From contig NC_021592.1 of assembly GCF_000152265.2 (NCBI RefSeq), positions 186,001 through 250,000 on the forward strand: 64,000 nt of DNA. Direction: 5' to 3'. Below are positions 9,417-18,955 of the stretch, piece by piece. The position numbers and the translations under genes are program-made. Source of the stretch: Ferroplasma acidarmanus Fer1 (GTDB lineage Archaea; Thermoplasmatota; Thermoplasmata; Thermoplasmatales; Thermoplasmataceae). Each line of letters begins with the position of its first letter. Positions within the stretch are counted from its first letter, which is position 1. The notes under the pieces are model-generated. The model was not told the DNA's origin, ran no database searches, and saw nothing but the letters and a program-made list of their open reading frames with translations.

Positions 9417-9743
9417 ATTTTGTTATTGCTCTATTTAATATAAATATTATCTAAATTTTAGGATTTTCGTAATTGACCATGCCATCATTTTAATTATTTT
9501 TCAGTGAGGTATCAGATTCCAAACCTATGCCGGTCATTGATTGTCTGCCCCATTGGGATGTGGATACAGAAAATTGCTGTACTTTTAGATATTTTTCTAT
9601 ACACCCCAATTGTTATCCGGGCTATTGTATTGCAAATCCAGTATTTCCAGAACCGCCATAACGAATTCAGATTTATTACATACAGTCAATGACTGCCATA
9701 GTTCCAAACAAAAAAATTATATTCACATTTAATATATATTTTA
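9417..9743. other. Divergent intergenic region, no gene supported
   Basis: It holds the promoters of ppa (minus) and the iron-ADH operon (plus; TATA-like tatatatttta just before 9744). Short open frames on both strands from about 9500 to 9690 look like degraded sequence, and none has family features. I cannot name a source for them. Confidence 0.4.
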
Positions 9744-10988
9744 ATGGATGATTTTGAAAACGCATATGCTTATAATAAAGAATTGAAATTTGACCAGGTG
9801 AAACGTATTTTATTCGGTGAGTGGCAATCTATGCGCGTTGGCGAACAATTAAAAGAAATAGAAAAGAAAAATACCCTAATTGTAACTGATCCTAATGTTT
9901 ACAAATTCGGGTTACTGAACGACATTGAAACATCACTTTCCAAATTTCAGATAAAGTACGAAGTTTATGATAAAATTTCCAATGAACCTACAATGGAGAA
10001 CATCGTGAATGCGGTGGAATTTGCGAGAAGCAATGGAAAATTTGACTCGGTAGTTGCAGTAGGTGGAGGAAGTGTCCTTGATACCAGCAAGATGGTGGCA
10101 TCTATGGTAACCAATAAGGGAGAGCCTGCGGAATACTTAACGCCGGTCGAGGATAAATTTAAAAATCCGGGGCTTCCCAAGATTCTGATACCCACAACTG
10201 GCGGTACAGGAAGCGAAGTTTCAAACATGTCCGTTGTTATAAACAGGGAATCTATGTATAAAACATGGGCGGCCAGCAGCAACCTTCTTGCAGATACTGC
10301 AATAGTAGATCCTGTACTGAATGTCAGCGCACCACCACGGACTACTGCAGCGAGTGGGATGGATGCCCTTGCGCACAATATAGAGGGGTTAATCAGCAAA
10401 GAGGCTAATCCTATTTCTGATGGCATGGCCACAAAGGCTGCGTCATTAATTTTTAGAAATTTACGGACAGCCTACAATGACCCTTCTAATATGGAGGCAA
10501 GATCGGCAATGTCAATGTCCGCTATGCTTGGTGGAATGGTGATCACTTTCCCGTGGGTAGCCGGCCCGGCGGTTCTCGGGCATTGCCTTGGCGAAGCTTT
10601 TGGGCCAAAATATGGAGCAATTCACGGCGTTGCAGTAGGCATGGCACTGCCATACATACTGGATTTCAACATATCTGCTGCCTATAACAAGATAGGCTCA
10701 CTGGCCAGAATATTCAATATACGTTATAAAGGAGAATCGGCAAGGGCCGTAGCATCAAAAATTCCACCGGCAATAATCCAGCTGCTTGAAGACCTGGAAA
10801 TGCCTACAACGCTGAAGGATATAAATTTCCCAGCATCTGATATTGAAAAATTTGGTGATTATATATTTTCATCAAGGCAGAAACTCTACGATCTCCCCAG
10901 ATTTAATCCCAGGAGGCTCACAAAAGAAAATTCTATCAGGCTAATACAGAATATGTATGATGGTACACTGGAAAACCAGGTAAGGTAA
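9744..10988 (+). CDS. Iron-containing alcohol dehydrogenase
   Basis: A 414-residue group III (Fe-ADH) enzyme that interconverts an alcohol and aldehyde/ketone with NAD(P). It shows the dinucleotide motif G-G-G-S at 107-110, the P-T-T-G-G-T-G-S-E signature at 150-158, and the metal ligands D207, H211, H280 and H294 with the family's 14-residue spacing between the last two. The helical C-terminal domain is complete. The stop lies 5 nt before an aldehyde dehydrogenase start, so the pair probably oxidises an alcohol through its aldehyde to an acid, or runs in reverse as a redox valve. The natural substrate is not evident. Confidence 0.9.
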   Translation: MDDFENAYAYNKELKFDQVKRILFGEWQSMRVGEQLKEIEKKNTLIVTDPNVYKFGLLNDIETSLSKFQIKYEVYDKISNEPTMENIVNAVEFARSNGKFDSVVAVGGGSVLDTSKMVASMVTNKGEPAEYLTPVEDKFKNPGLPKILIPTTGGTGSEVSNMSVVINRESMYKTWAASSNLLADTAIVDPVLNVSAPPRTTAASGMDALAHNIEGLISKEANPISDGMATKAASLIFRNLRTAYNDPSNMEARSAMSMSAMLGGMVITFPWVAGPAVLGHCLGEAFGPKYGAIHGVAVGMALPYILDFNISAAYNKIGSLARIFNIRYKGESARAVASKIPPAIIQLLEDLEMPTTLKDINFPASDIEKFGDYIFSSRQKLYDLPRFNPRRLTKENSIRLIQNMYDGTLENQVR

Positions 10989-10993
10989 TTACT

Positions 10994-12487
10994 ATGGAAA
11001 CATATAAAATGTTTATTGGCGGTGAATGGGTAGAATCATCAGAGAACCAGGTTCTGAAAGTACTGAATCCATCTACAGGATTGCCTGTTGCCAGTGTCCA
11101 ATCCGCATCCAGAGATGATGTCGGGAAAGCTATAGACGCAGCAAGAAACTCATTTGACTCAGGAATCTGGAGCAGGGCCACCCCCGGAGACAGGTCAAAT
11201 GTCCTTCTAAAAGTGGCGGATCTTATAGAGAAGAACCAGGATAAATTTATTAAAGTTGAAACTGAGAACTCCGGAAAAAGTATAAAACAGATATCCGGTT
11301 ATGATATTCCATATACTGTAGACAACATACGCTTCCTAGCAGGTGCCTGCAGGACGCTTGAAGGGAAAGCAATGAATGAATATGTTGCAGATGGGACAAG
11401 TGCAATAAGGCGTGAGCCCATAGGGGCTATTGGCATTATAACACCATGGAATTATCCATTAATGATGGTTGTTTGGAGAGCTTTTCCTGCCCTTGCAATG
11501 GGCAATTCTGTCGTGGTAAAACCGGCTAGCTATACACCACTGACAACACTTATGCTTGCGGATATACTGAAAGAAGCAGGAGTTCCGGATGGGGTATTCA
11601 ATGTGATTACTGGGCCAGGCAGCTCTGTCGGGGAGGAAATGGCAAAAAGCGAAAAGCTGGACATGATAGCATTTACCGGTAGCACAGAGGTTGGAAAACG
11701 CCTGTCAGTACTTGCTGCTTCCAATTTAAAAAAAGTTTCACTGGAACTTGGGGGAAAAGCACCGTTTATAGTTTTCAAAGATGCCAATATAGATGCTGCG
11801 GTTGAAAGTGCCATTGTAGGCGGATTGGTAAACAACGGCCAGGATTGTGCAAACTCAACAAGGTATTATATACAGGAAGAGGTGTTCGATAAATTCGTTT
11901 CCCTGTTGAAAAAAAGGATACAGAAATTAAGAATTGGAGACCCCATGGACCCGTCAACTGATATGGGGCCATTAATATCTGAAACCCAGAGAGAAAGGGT
12001 TGAAGGATATATAGAAAAAGGGATTAAAGAAGGCGGAAAATTGCTTTCAGGTGGAGAGAGGCCTGAGATACCGGGCCACAAAAAAGGTTATTACATAAAC
12101 CCTGCACTTATTTACACAGAGAATGAGGATTCTGCAATTGTAAAAGAGGAGATATTTGGCCCGGTATTTACCATATTAAAATTTAAAGACTATAATGATG
12201 CAATAAGAAGAAGCAACGACGTTACCTATGGGCTCGGGTCCTCTGTATGGACATCGGATATTACCACAGCCATGAGAGCAACAAGGGATTTAAGATTCGG
12301 AACAGTCTGGGTCAATGAACATGTTGTGGTGCCTTCTGAAATGCCATGGGCAGGATATAAGGAAAGTGGTCATGGAGCATCCTTATCACCCTATTCTCTA
12401 GAGGAATTTACATATATAAAACATGTATACTTCGATCTAACAGGGAAAGTAAGAAAAGACTGGTATGATCAAATATTCAAAGGATAA
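10994..12487 (+). CDS. NAD(P)-dependent aldehyde dehydrogenase
   Basis: A full-length ALDH superfamily protein (497 residues). Catalytic residues are all in place: N153 in T-P-W-N-Y-P, the general base E251 in S-L-E-L-G-G-K, and the nucleophile C285 in N-N-G-Q-D-C. The cofactor motif F-T-G-S-T-E-V-G is at 227-234 and the E-E-I-F-G-P-V motif is in the C-terminal half. The sequence is of the betaine-/aminoaldehyde-/lactaldehyde-like class. Starts 5 nt after the iron-ADH stop, so cotranscription is very likely. The C-terminal residues continue past the usual end only slightly. Confidence 0.93.
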   Translation: METYKMFIGGEWVESSENQVLKVLNPSTGLPVASVQSASRDDVGKAIDAARNSFDSGIWSRATPGDRSNVLLKVADLIEKNQDKFIKVETENSGKSIKQISGYDIPYTVDNIRFLAGACRTLEGKAMNEYVADGTSAIRREPIGAIGIITPWNYPLMMVVWRAFPALAMGNSVVVKPASYTPLTTLMLADILKEAGVPDGVFNVITGPGSSVGEEMAKSEKLDMIAFTGSTEVGKRLSVLAASNLKKVSLELGGKAPFIVFKDANIDAAVESAIVGGLVNNGQDCANSTRYYIQEEVFDKFVSLLKKRIQKLRIGDPMDPSTDMGPLISETQRERVEGYIEKGIKEGGKLLSGGERPEIPGHKKGYYINPALIYTENEDSAIVKEEIFGPVFTILKFKDYNDAIRRSNDVTYGLGSSVWTSDITTAMRATRDLRFGTVWVNEHVVVPSEMPWAGYKESGHGASLSPYSLEEFTYIKHVYFDLTGKVRKDWYDQIFKG

Positions 12488-12494
12488 TAATATA

Positions 12495-13925
12495 TTAATC
12501 CGTGGTAATTACCTCGGAAAAATCTTCTGACCCTGCATTCTTCAGGTCTTTTCTCTTATTTTTATACAGGTATAATCCAAATATAAACGCACCCAGAACC
12601 CATAATCCAGCCAGAATAGGCGATAGGATATAAGGCCACGTCAGTTCATCAAATGCAAATATGATAATTGGGATTAGGATTATAAGGGAGGCTAAGGGTA
12701 TTATTGCATCCTTGACAATACTATACTTAATTTTATTGTCTTTCCTTGCATATCTTATATAAGCAAGGCTTGACATTGCATGTGCCGATACCAGTCCTAT
12801 CCCCGCCATGGCTCCTGTTATAATTGCGGCGTTAAATGGTCCGAATGGAAATGACAATCCCATGGAAACAATAAGTGCTATAATGGATACGAGAATGACC
12901 GCACGGTATGGTGTTTTATATTTTTTATGAGTGACTGCGAACCACCTGGGAAAAACTCCATCACGTGCCATGGCATAGATAACTCTGGACTGCACTATAG
13001 GATTCGCAACAGTGTATGCAATGTAGCCATTAAGTATGAAGAACAGGAGTATTATCTCTCCTGGAAGTCCGAAGAACCTATGCCATATAATTAATCCCGG
13101 ATCAGGCGATGTTGCATAGCTAGTCATGCTGGTAGGTCCCCATGCTATTGTCAGGGCATACATGGCTGAAATAAGTGTTGCTCCTGCAAGTATTGCTGCT
13201 ATTATTATGGCCCTTGGAATATTGAGTTTAGACTGTTTTGTTTCCTCGCTGATGCCAATAACTGTACCTAGCCCACCATAAGCTTCTATGCCGTATAACA
13301 GCGCAAAGATAAATGGAATTACATTAATCCCTGAAAGGGAAAACACGCTTAAAGTATTTGCAGGCCCCATTGTAAATATAATATACCAGCTTGTTGACAG
13401 AAGGAATATAACCTCAACTGTGGCAGTAATAAGTAGATAAACCAGGGAGGGCTTTATGCCGAAATAGTTAAACAGTAATCCGGTTGCGAAGGGAATAAGT
13501 ATCAATGGCACCCAGATGAATGGTATTGAAGATATTGCAGGACTCAATAGGAATATGACTGACGCAAAACCTAGAAGGCCGAAACTTGGATAAATTATCA
13601 TTTCATCAAGAAGGTATATCCAGCCATTCATAAACCCATAAAAGCCGCCCATTCCGTGTCCACCAATTGCATAATACCCTCCAGCATGTGAAACCCTCTG
13701 GCTAAATCTATAATTGGTATTGACCATTAAGAGATAAATGACCCATGATAATAACACAGCCAGAGGCGATGCTCCAAGTGCAAAAAGTGCAACACCTGTA
13801 AGCAATATTCCGATATCTCCTGAGGGTGCAACATGTGTATATGCCTGAAAAACAGCATGCCATTTTCCTACTGCACCTTTTTTCAGTTGAAATTTAGATT
13901 CAAGTACAGGTTCATTAGTATCCAT
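12495..13925 (-). CDS. APC-family amino acid permease
   Basis: A 476-residue polytopic protein with about twelve helices. The first helix carries V-A-P-S-G-D-I-G-I-L-L-T, the altered glycine-rich motif typical of this archaeal APC group. The loop I-S-E-E-T-K-Q-S-K-L-N-I-P near residue 225 is the conserved cytoplasmic E-E motif. It is convergent with the ALDH gene (7 nt between stops). It resembles the permease at 44637-46082 in length and in the A-P-A/S-x-D-I motif, so these two are probably paralogues. It is expected to import an amino acid or amine. Confidence 0.85.
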   Translation of the reverse strand: MDTNEPVLESKFQLKKGAVGKWHAVFQAYTHVAPSGDIGILLTGVALFALGASPLAVLLSWVIYLLMVNTNYRFSQRVSHAGGYYAIGGHGMGGFYGFMNGWIYLLDEMIIYPSFGLLGFASVIFLLSPAISSIPFIWVPLILIPFATGLLFNYFGIKPSLVYLLITATVEVIFLLSTSWYIIFTMGPANTLSVFSLSGINVIPFIFALLYGIEAYGGLGTVIGISEETKQSKLNIPRAIIIAAILAGATLISAMYALTIAWGPTSMTSYATSPDPGLIIWHRFFGLPGEIILLFFILNGYIAYTVANPIVQSRVIYAMARDGVFPRWFAVTHKKYKTPYRAVILVSIIALIVSMGLSFPFGPFNAAIITGAMAGIGLVSAHAMSSLAYIRYARKDNKIKYSIVKDAIIPLASLIILIPIIIFAFDELTWPYILSPILAGLWVLGAFIFGLYLYKNKRKDLKNAGSEDFSEVITTD

Positions 13926-14590
13926 TCGAATATAATTTTTAATTATATATAAACATTGACAAAAACATATTAGAAATTGTTAAGTCTTAGCATACATAGT
14001 ATGTCAAAACGTTTAAATTGTTATGAATCACAGATATGAAATGCGCGATGAATCTTTCTTTTTATCCTGCAACATATAATCAATTGTTTATGCTTAATCA
14101 ACAGAGGAGGTTGAGGAATTTCTGATCTAGATATTGTGTAAGTATAATATTTTTAAGGTCAATTAATCAGGAATTATTCAGCTCTTTCTGTGCAAGCATT
14201 TTCTTAAGCTTTTCATTTCCAGCCTTCATCTTCCTTATATCAGTACCTATCCTTGCCGCATCAGGCCTAATGCTATCCAATCTAAATACACCATAACTCT
14301 TTTTATTTATCCTGCATTTTCAATCTATTTAATTATTGCAAGTTTTTCTTCTATGTTCCATTCTCTTCTTCCAACATTATATACCATGATCCTCCCTGGC
14401 TGATATTATATATTCTGTTAACATAAGATTACCACTATCGTGTGGCTTTATATCCCCATTCAGGGACATGACACTTGCTATCATATATTGGCTCCGGTTG
14501 ATATGCACTACTATTTTTATTATCCATTTAAATGTTAATTTAATAAACACTGGTGGATAATTGATTTTACAATAAGGGGCATGTCTACTA
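13926..14590. other. 665-bp intergenic region with decayed sequence
   Basis: Both flanking genes are on the minus strand; the promoter for the permease lies near 13930-13960. The only structured content is a short coding-like remnant on the minus strand (14167-14319). A frame overlapping the 3' end of the next gene (14377-14613) starts with TTG and has no family features, so I leave it out. Confidence 0.4.
14167..14319 (-). pseudogene. C-terminal remnant of an unrecognised basic coiled-coil protein
   Basis: The minus strand reads 50 codons to TGA with coding-like composition: a basic start, R-P-D-A-A-R-I-G near the middle, then a lysine- and glutamate-rich helix (M-K-A-G-N-E-K-L-K-K-M-L). 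A stop directly upstream and no start codon before it mean only a tail is left. The charged helix resembles the end of transposase OrfA-like or other small DNA-binding proteins, but I cannot assign it. Confidence 0.3.
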
Positions 14591-15529
14591 TCACTGATTA
14601 AATAACCGTTCAAAATTGTCTAAATCTCCATAGGATTCCAGAGTAACCCATTCAAAATTTTTTAAATCGATTTCAGTATCTACTATAAGCCTAAAGTATT
14701 CTTTTGCCATGAATTCTGGAACGATAAAATTTAATAATAACTTATCTTCACTTTCATACATAAATGTAAAATTTGATGTTATATTATTCTTTATGACGTT
14801 TGATGCAAACAGCACCAATATACTTTCGTCTATACTGGTTTCATATATGTGGTCAGTGTCTGATATAACTTTAATGCCTTCAACCTCACCCAGATTACTA
14901 TCAGAATAAAGGATAATCCTGAACTTCCCACCTTTGGTGATGTTGTCTACGTACTGAATTACTGTATTAGTGCCTTTCAATACTTTGATTATCTGGTACT
15001 GCGAGAATTCAGACATAGGAAGGCTTATGGTGATACTTTTAAGTGGAATCCCCATATTCTTCATAAAATCATAAAAGCCCATGGATGGCTTAAAGGTTAG
15101 TTTTTCAATGTTTACCTGCATATAGTTATACTTGCTCAATAAATTAGAAAAATCTGTCTCAGAGTTTGTATGCATAAAACCTTGTAATTTCAATTTGCCA
15201 GATTCAATACCAGCATAACTGATTACCAGCCCGGTTATGCTATCAAGGTCTCCTAAAAATCCTGATAAGTAAGGATCTTGAATTTTTTCACTGTAAAAAT
15301 AATAACGCGCCTTCTCTTCTATATCAACCAGTTGAAAGAACGGTTTTAAGGCTGTAATATCATCTGATTTCGGGATAAAAAGATTAAAAAGGAAATCATG
15401 GCCATCCCTAATAAGGCTGCCCGCACCGTTATACCCGGTTGCACGGAACAATGCTATTTGCCGGGAGTTAAAATTTATAGAAATATCAAAATATTTTGAA
15501 AGCTTTTGATCAAAATTAACCGGTTTCAT
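14591..15529 (-). CDS. Unrecognised 312-aa protein downstream of KaiC-like/GT2 genes
   Basis: I do not recognise this protein. It is soluble-looking, without signal peptide or membrane helix, mixed alpha/beta, with acidic C-terminal 60 residues. Two halves (about 1-150 and 160-312) may each be a small sensory-like alpha/beta domain, but no motif supports that firmly. A minus-strand TATA box (ttttatatatt, near 15556) sits about 28 nt before the ATG, so it has its own leaderless promoter, although it follows the GT2 gene by 117 nt in the same direction. The neighbourhood suggests a role with the polysaccharide synthase, by position only. Confidence 0.7.
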   Translation of the reverse strand: MKPVNFDQKLSKYFDISINFNSRQIALFRATGYNGAGSLIRDGHDFLFNLFIPKSDDITALKPFFQLVDIEEKARYYFYSEKIQDPYLSGFLGDLDSITGLVISYAGIESGKLKLQGFMHTNSETDFSNLLSKYNYMQVNIEKLTFKPSMGFYDFMKNMGIPLKSITISLPMSEFSQYQIIKVLKGTNTVIQYVDNITKGGKFRIILYSDSNLGEVEGIKVISDTDHIYETSIDESILVLFASNVIKNNITSNFTFMYESEDKLLLNFIVPEFMAKEYFRLIVDTEIDLKNFEWVTLESYGDLDNFERLFNQ

Positions 15530-15646
15530 TAATTTCTATAACATATGAATATATAAAAATATTCTTTTAATGGCTAAATTATCAGCCTTAAAATTGCTAG
15601 GCCGTGTAAACGCTTCTGGAATCCGCCAAATTAAATGAATACAAAC

Positions 15647-17209
15647 CTACATAGAATTTTTGAAGGCAGGATCGTCCATTGATGATGCACGTGGGGTTTT
15701 ATTTAACCAGAATACCGGCATGAGAAGTGTGAACTGAAAAAACGCCCAGAACGCAGTAATATATGAAAAGGTGTTGTGCTGTAAAATGAGATAAATTGCA
15801 GCAAGAGGCAGGAGGATTAGAATTGTGAACTGTGGCCAGAAACGGTACAGAGGAATGTTTCCGCCTGTTCTGGCTGTTGTAAATGGTTTGGATTTTTTCA
15901 GTAACACACTGATTGAAGTAGAAATGCTCAGAGGGAATATCAGGAGATTTGCGGCCATATTATAGAAGACAAACCTTAATGGTGCCTTTTTAGATACCTG
16001 GGAAAGGGTAAATGTTGTCATGAGAAGTATGGTATATGGCAACCAGGCAAGAAGGTAAAGAAGACTGTTTATTGTCAGAACCCGTATTCCAACAATTTCA
16101 AGTATCGGAGAAAGGAGGAAAATTAGATAAAACCAGCCGAAGATATACCATGTTGATGTTGCAAACCAGTCTAATTTCTGTTTCGGCGAAAATTTTCTGC
16201 TTAAAAGGATTTTTTTGACAATTTTTGGCATTAAAGACAGCGAACCATACATCCATCTCCATTGCTGATTAATGTACCCCTGCATCGTTACCGGAGCCCG
16301 CCCAAACACTAACTTTTTATTGTAATATACACCGGTCCATCCATTTATTGCCATGTTAACAGATGTGGCTATATCTTCAACTATGTTATTCTCATCAAAA
16401 TAACCTACTGACTTCAACGCATCTAGATTATACACTACATTTGTGCCACAGGAGAATAATGTGCCTGCTACACTTTTACCTTCCGTGAGTATGTCATAAA
16501 ATATGAATTGCTGGGCCTGTGCTATCTCTGCTAGGATGCTTGAATCAATATTTGAGTATACCTGTGGAACCTGGATAAACCCTATTTTTGGATCCTTTGC
16601 CAGTACAGCTGTAGTCTCCCGTAGAAAATCAGGAGCCGGCGTCTGGTCTATATCAATTACTGCAACATATGGCACTTCCAGTGTTTTAAGGACATTATTC
16701 AATGCACCGGCCTTGTATCCATTTCTATTTTCACGGTGTATGTATTTCATCCCCAGTTTCCGGCATAAATCTATTATGGGAGCAGAATCGCCACGTGTTG
16801 AATCGTCAAGGACATATATATCAGAGTCTTCTCCCGCGTTGGAATAAATGGCTACCAGATTAGTAATTACCATTTCCTCTTCTTCATTGAAAATAGGTAC
16901 AAGGACAGCTACTTTGCCACGAAGCCCAGGTACATAAGAATCATGTATTGTATCTGTATAGTCAGTAACACTACGGTGGAAGGATAGAAAGTATGTTATA
17001 CTTTGAATCCCAAAAAACACGCTTGCAATCCAGAACCACGCGGTGAATATATAATCAAAAGTAGTGCCATTCTTTAAAACCAATGCCGAATATAAAGCTG
17101 AAGCAATACCGATGATTATGAAAACTATAGAGAGTATACTCATTATATTTACAAAAATAACAGTTCGTCTGCCCAGATTATCACCTTGTGCTTCTAAATA
17201 GGCTGTCAT
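15647..17209 (-). CDS. Processive family-2 glycosyltransferase, cellulose-synthase-like
   Basis: Starting at the ATG at 17209, 520 residues: two N-terminal membrane helices, a cytoplasmic GT2 domain, then about five to six C-terminal helices. Catalytic signature is complete: D-D at 135-136, D-I-D at 186-188, V-E-D (in place of T-E-D) at 277-279 and Q-Q-W-R-W at 315-319. This is the D,D,D,Q-x-x-R-W set of processive synthases that polymerise and export a beta-linked glycan. A TTG 11 codons earlier would enlarge the overlap with the KaiC-like gene from 29 to 62 nt; no Shine-Dalgarno supports either. The overlap implies one operon. The polymer made is unknown. Confidence 0.88.
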   Translation of the reverse strand: MTAYLEAQGDNLGRRTVIFVNIMSILSIVFIIIGIASALYSALVLKNGTTFDYIFTAWFWIASVFFGIQSITYFLSFHRSVTDYTDTIHDSYVPGLRGKVAVLVPIFNEEEEMVITNLVAIYSNAGEDSDIYVLDDSTRGDSAPIIDLCRKLGMKYIHRENRNGYKAGALNNVLKTLEVPYVAVIDIDQTPAPDFLRETTAVLAKDPKIGFIQVPQVYSNIDSSILAEIAQAQQFIFYDILTEGKSVAGTLFSCGTNVVYNLDALKSVGYFDENNIVEDIATSVNMAINGWTGVYYNKKLVFGRAPVTMQGYINQQWRWMYGSLSLMPKIVKKILLSRKFSPKQKLDWFATSTWYIFGWFYLIFLLSPILEIVGIRVLTINSLLYLLAWLPYTILLMTTFTLSQVSKKAPLRFVFYNMAANLLIFPLSISTSISVLLKKSKPFTTARTGGNIPLYRFWPQFTILILLPLAAIYLILQHNTFSYITAFWAFFQFTLLMPVFWLNKTPRASSMDDPAFKNSM

Positions 17210-18323
17210 CTGAAGTGGGATTTTCTGGTGAGTTGCCTTCAATAGCTTCCTGATTTGATTTTGTTGCTTCCGGTTCTGGCATTTTAATATTGCTCAAAGG
17301 CACTATGCCGTCCGCAGTAATTTTAAAGTCAAATGGATTTGGATCGAAGGCAGTGCCCCTCATTTTTATTATGCTTCCGGTTCTGGTACTTATATCATTC
17401 TGCGGTCTATATTCAAGTTTTATAATGCCTGTGGTGTAATATTCTTCAATGCCAAAAATGCTTAAATTGCTATTCCTCAAACCACTTGTAATTAATATTG
17501 TGACTCCTTTGATCGCCATGCTATTTAAGAGGAGGTTAACAAAATCATCATCAGGTATAATAAGGAGCGTGATCGGGTCTATAACAACACGTTTAATATC
17601 TTTGGAAATAATAATTTTCTTTAGTTCTGTGACCAGTTTTGTGATAAATTTTCTGGAATCTGCTTTTCCCTGGGATATATCAGATTTCATTGACCGTATC
17701 TGGTCGGAAATCTCCATTACCTCTATTTTTCTATCTTTGTATGCCTCTGCAAATCCGATATTCATTGTACGTATATTATCAATAAATTGGTCAGGGAAAG
17801 TATCGGTAAGTATCATCAAACCCTTTTCACCGATACTGGCACCGTATGAGAGAAAGGTACTTGAGAGTGTTGTTTTACCCACACCGGGTTTGCCAGATAT
17901 CATATACACATACCCGGGCCTGAGCCCTCCGGATAATTTCGCATCGAGGATAGGAATTCCAAATCTTGCACGGAAAGCATCCGGTGTGGCGATTTCTCTT
18001 GGGTCTGATATTATAATACCGTAAATGTTGCACATTTTTTTTACGTACTCGCCAAGTTCAATTTCACTTATTAAAATTTTTCTTGCAATGCCTGCATCTG
18101 TAGCCTGGGAATTAAAAACCATGATATCATTCGTTGTGATATCTGAATTTGCAAGCTTTACGGCGATTTTATCTTCCCCTGAAGCAATTATATAATCAAA
18201 TTTATAACTTAATCCAGATGCACCCTGAACTGCCATTCCCCCAACTACCTTAACTTTGTGTATATCAAATTGAAATTTTTGCAAGGCAATTTGCGCCAGG
18301 ATATCATCATCCAGTTTTATCAA
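17181..18323 (-). CDS. KaiC/RecA-superfamily ATPase with extra N-terminal domain
   Basis: A 380-residue protein. Residues 1-115 are an alpha/beta domain I do not recognise. Residues 120-345 are a single KaiC-type RecA ATPase with Walker A G-K-P-G-V-G-K-T-T at 144-152 and Walker B R-V-V-I-D-P at 245-250. A hydrophilic Ser/Asn/Glu-rich tail ends it. Single-domain archaeal KaiC homologues often regulate motility, signalling or biofilm; none has a fixed function. The start is TTG at 18323, with a TATA box about 28 nt upstream and an operator-like palindrome between them. It overlaps the GT2 synthase, suggesting ATP-dependent control of glycan production. Confidence 0.85.
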   Translation of the reverse strand: MIKLDDDILAQIALQKFQFDIHKVKVVGGMAVQGASGLSYKFDYIIASGEDKIAVKLANSDITTNDIMVFNSQATDAGIARKILISEIELGEYVKKMCNIYGIIISDPREIATPDAFRARFGIPILDAKLSGGLRPGYVYMISGKPGVGKTTLSSTFLSYGASIGEKGLMILTDTFPDQFIDNIRTMNIGFAEAYKDRKIEVMEISDQIRSMKSDISQGKADSRKFITKLVTELKKIIISKDIKRVVIDPITLLIIPDDDFVNLLLNSMAIKGVTILITSGLRNSNLSIFGIEEYYTTGIIKLEYRPQNDISTRTGSIIKMRGTAFDPNPFDFKITADGIVPLSNIKMPEPEATKSNQEAIEGNSPENPTSDDSLFRSTR

Positions 18324-18345
18324 TAGGTGTCCTATTTCAAATAGG
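18322..18345 (-). promoter_or_regulatory. Overlapping palindromes at the KaiC-like/GT2 promoter
   Basis: Three alternating half-sites occur in 24 bp: AATAGG, CCTATT and AAATAGG. The first pair makes AATAGG-TGT-CCTATT (18322-18336). The second makes CCTATTT-C-AAATAGG (18331-18345). Both are perfect. They fill the gap between the minus-strand TATA box (near 18347-18356) and the TTG start, covering the predicted transcription start. That is the classic position for an archaeal repressor. Confidence 0.65.
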
Positions 18346-18522
18346 CATATAAATTTTTTTAAAAAACATAGATAAATATCATTAAATAACCCTGTATTAT
18401 CAAAGAAAATCTCTTATAAATATTTTAGATTCATAAAGTTTATAAACCAGGTAATCCATTCGTCTCGAAATTTCGATATTGTTTCTATCGAATAAAATTT
18501 TTAATATAAAACTATATTAACT

Positions 18523-18621
18523 ATGGAAATCCTGATTTTAAATATTCCATCATTTAGTTGGGCTGGTTTTGGAAGAAGTAGAAATTATTCTTCCCCTAAT
18601 TTCATCAGCATCTGCCCGTAA
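18523..18621 (+). pseudogene. Possible N-terminal stub of a B12-type radical SAM protein
   Basis: A TATA-like run is followed after about 20-25 nt by ATG and 32 codons ending at TAA. The start reads M-E-I-L-I-L-N-I-P-S followed by G-F-G-R-S-R-N-Y, very like the first strand and loop of cobalamin-binding radical SAM proteins (M-K-I-L-L-I-N-P-P pattern). After the stop there is no continuation in any frame. Either a decayed gene or chance similarity. Confidence 0.3.
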
Positions 18622-18933
18622 ATATACCCGTTGTGTTGGAATTGATTTTAATCACATTATCCAGATGATAGGTAAAATATATATCTACAATATCATTTTT
18701 TTCAGATATAACTGTAAATTTATTTAAATATGCTCTCTTTACAATTATATGCCGGAGGAATTTTTGCCGGTATATGCAATATAATCATTGTCTATAAGTT
18801 ATTTTGATATAGAAACTGCATTATGCACTGAAACAGGTATATAGAATTGACACTGCTATACCGTGTATAATATAAACCTTCAGGTAGTATCAGAAAAATC
18901 AAATAAATTCTATAATAAACAGGAATGAACTAA

Positions 18934-18955
18934 TGACTATTGACTGTTATAGTCA
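18934..18955 (+). promoter_or_regulatory. Inverted repeat upstream of ferredoxin/GGR operon
   Basis: TGACTAT and ATAGTCA form perfect 7-bp arms separated by 8 nt. The site ends about 40 nt before the ferredoxin ATG, just upstream of the likely TATA element, where an archaeal activator or repressor could act. No partner site was found elsewhere. Confidence 0.35.

Noticed and set aside
9504-9692. 62-codon frame starting with GTG between ppa and the iron-ADH
   Set aside because: No family features or Shine-Dalgarno, overlaps both promoters, and reads like degraded or random sequence.
14377-14613. 78-codon minus-strand frame overlapping the end of the 312-aa gene
   Set aside because: Starts with TTG inside another gene's last codons, low complexity, no recognisable domain.
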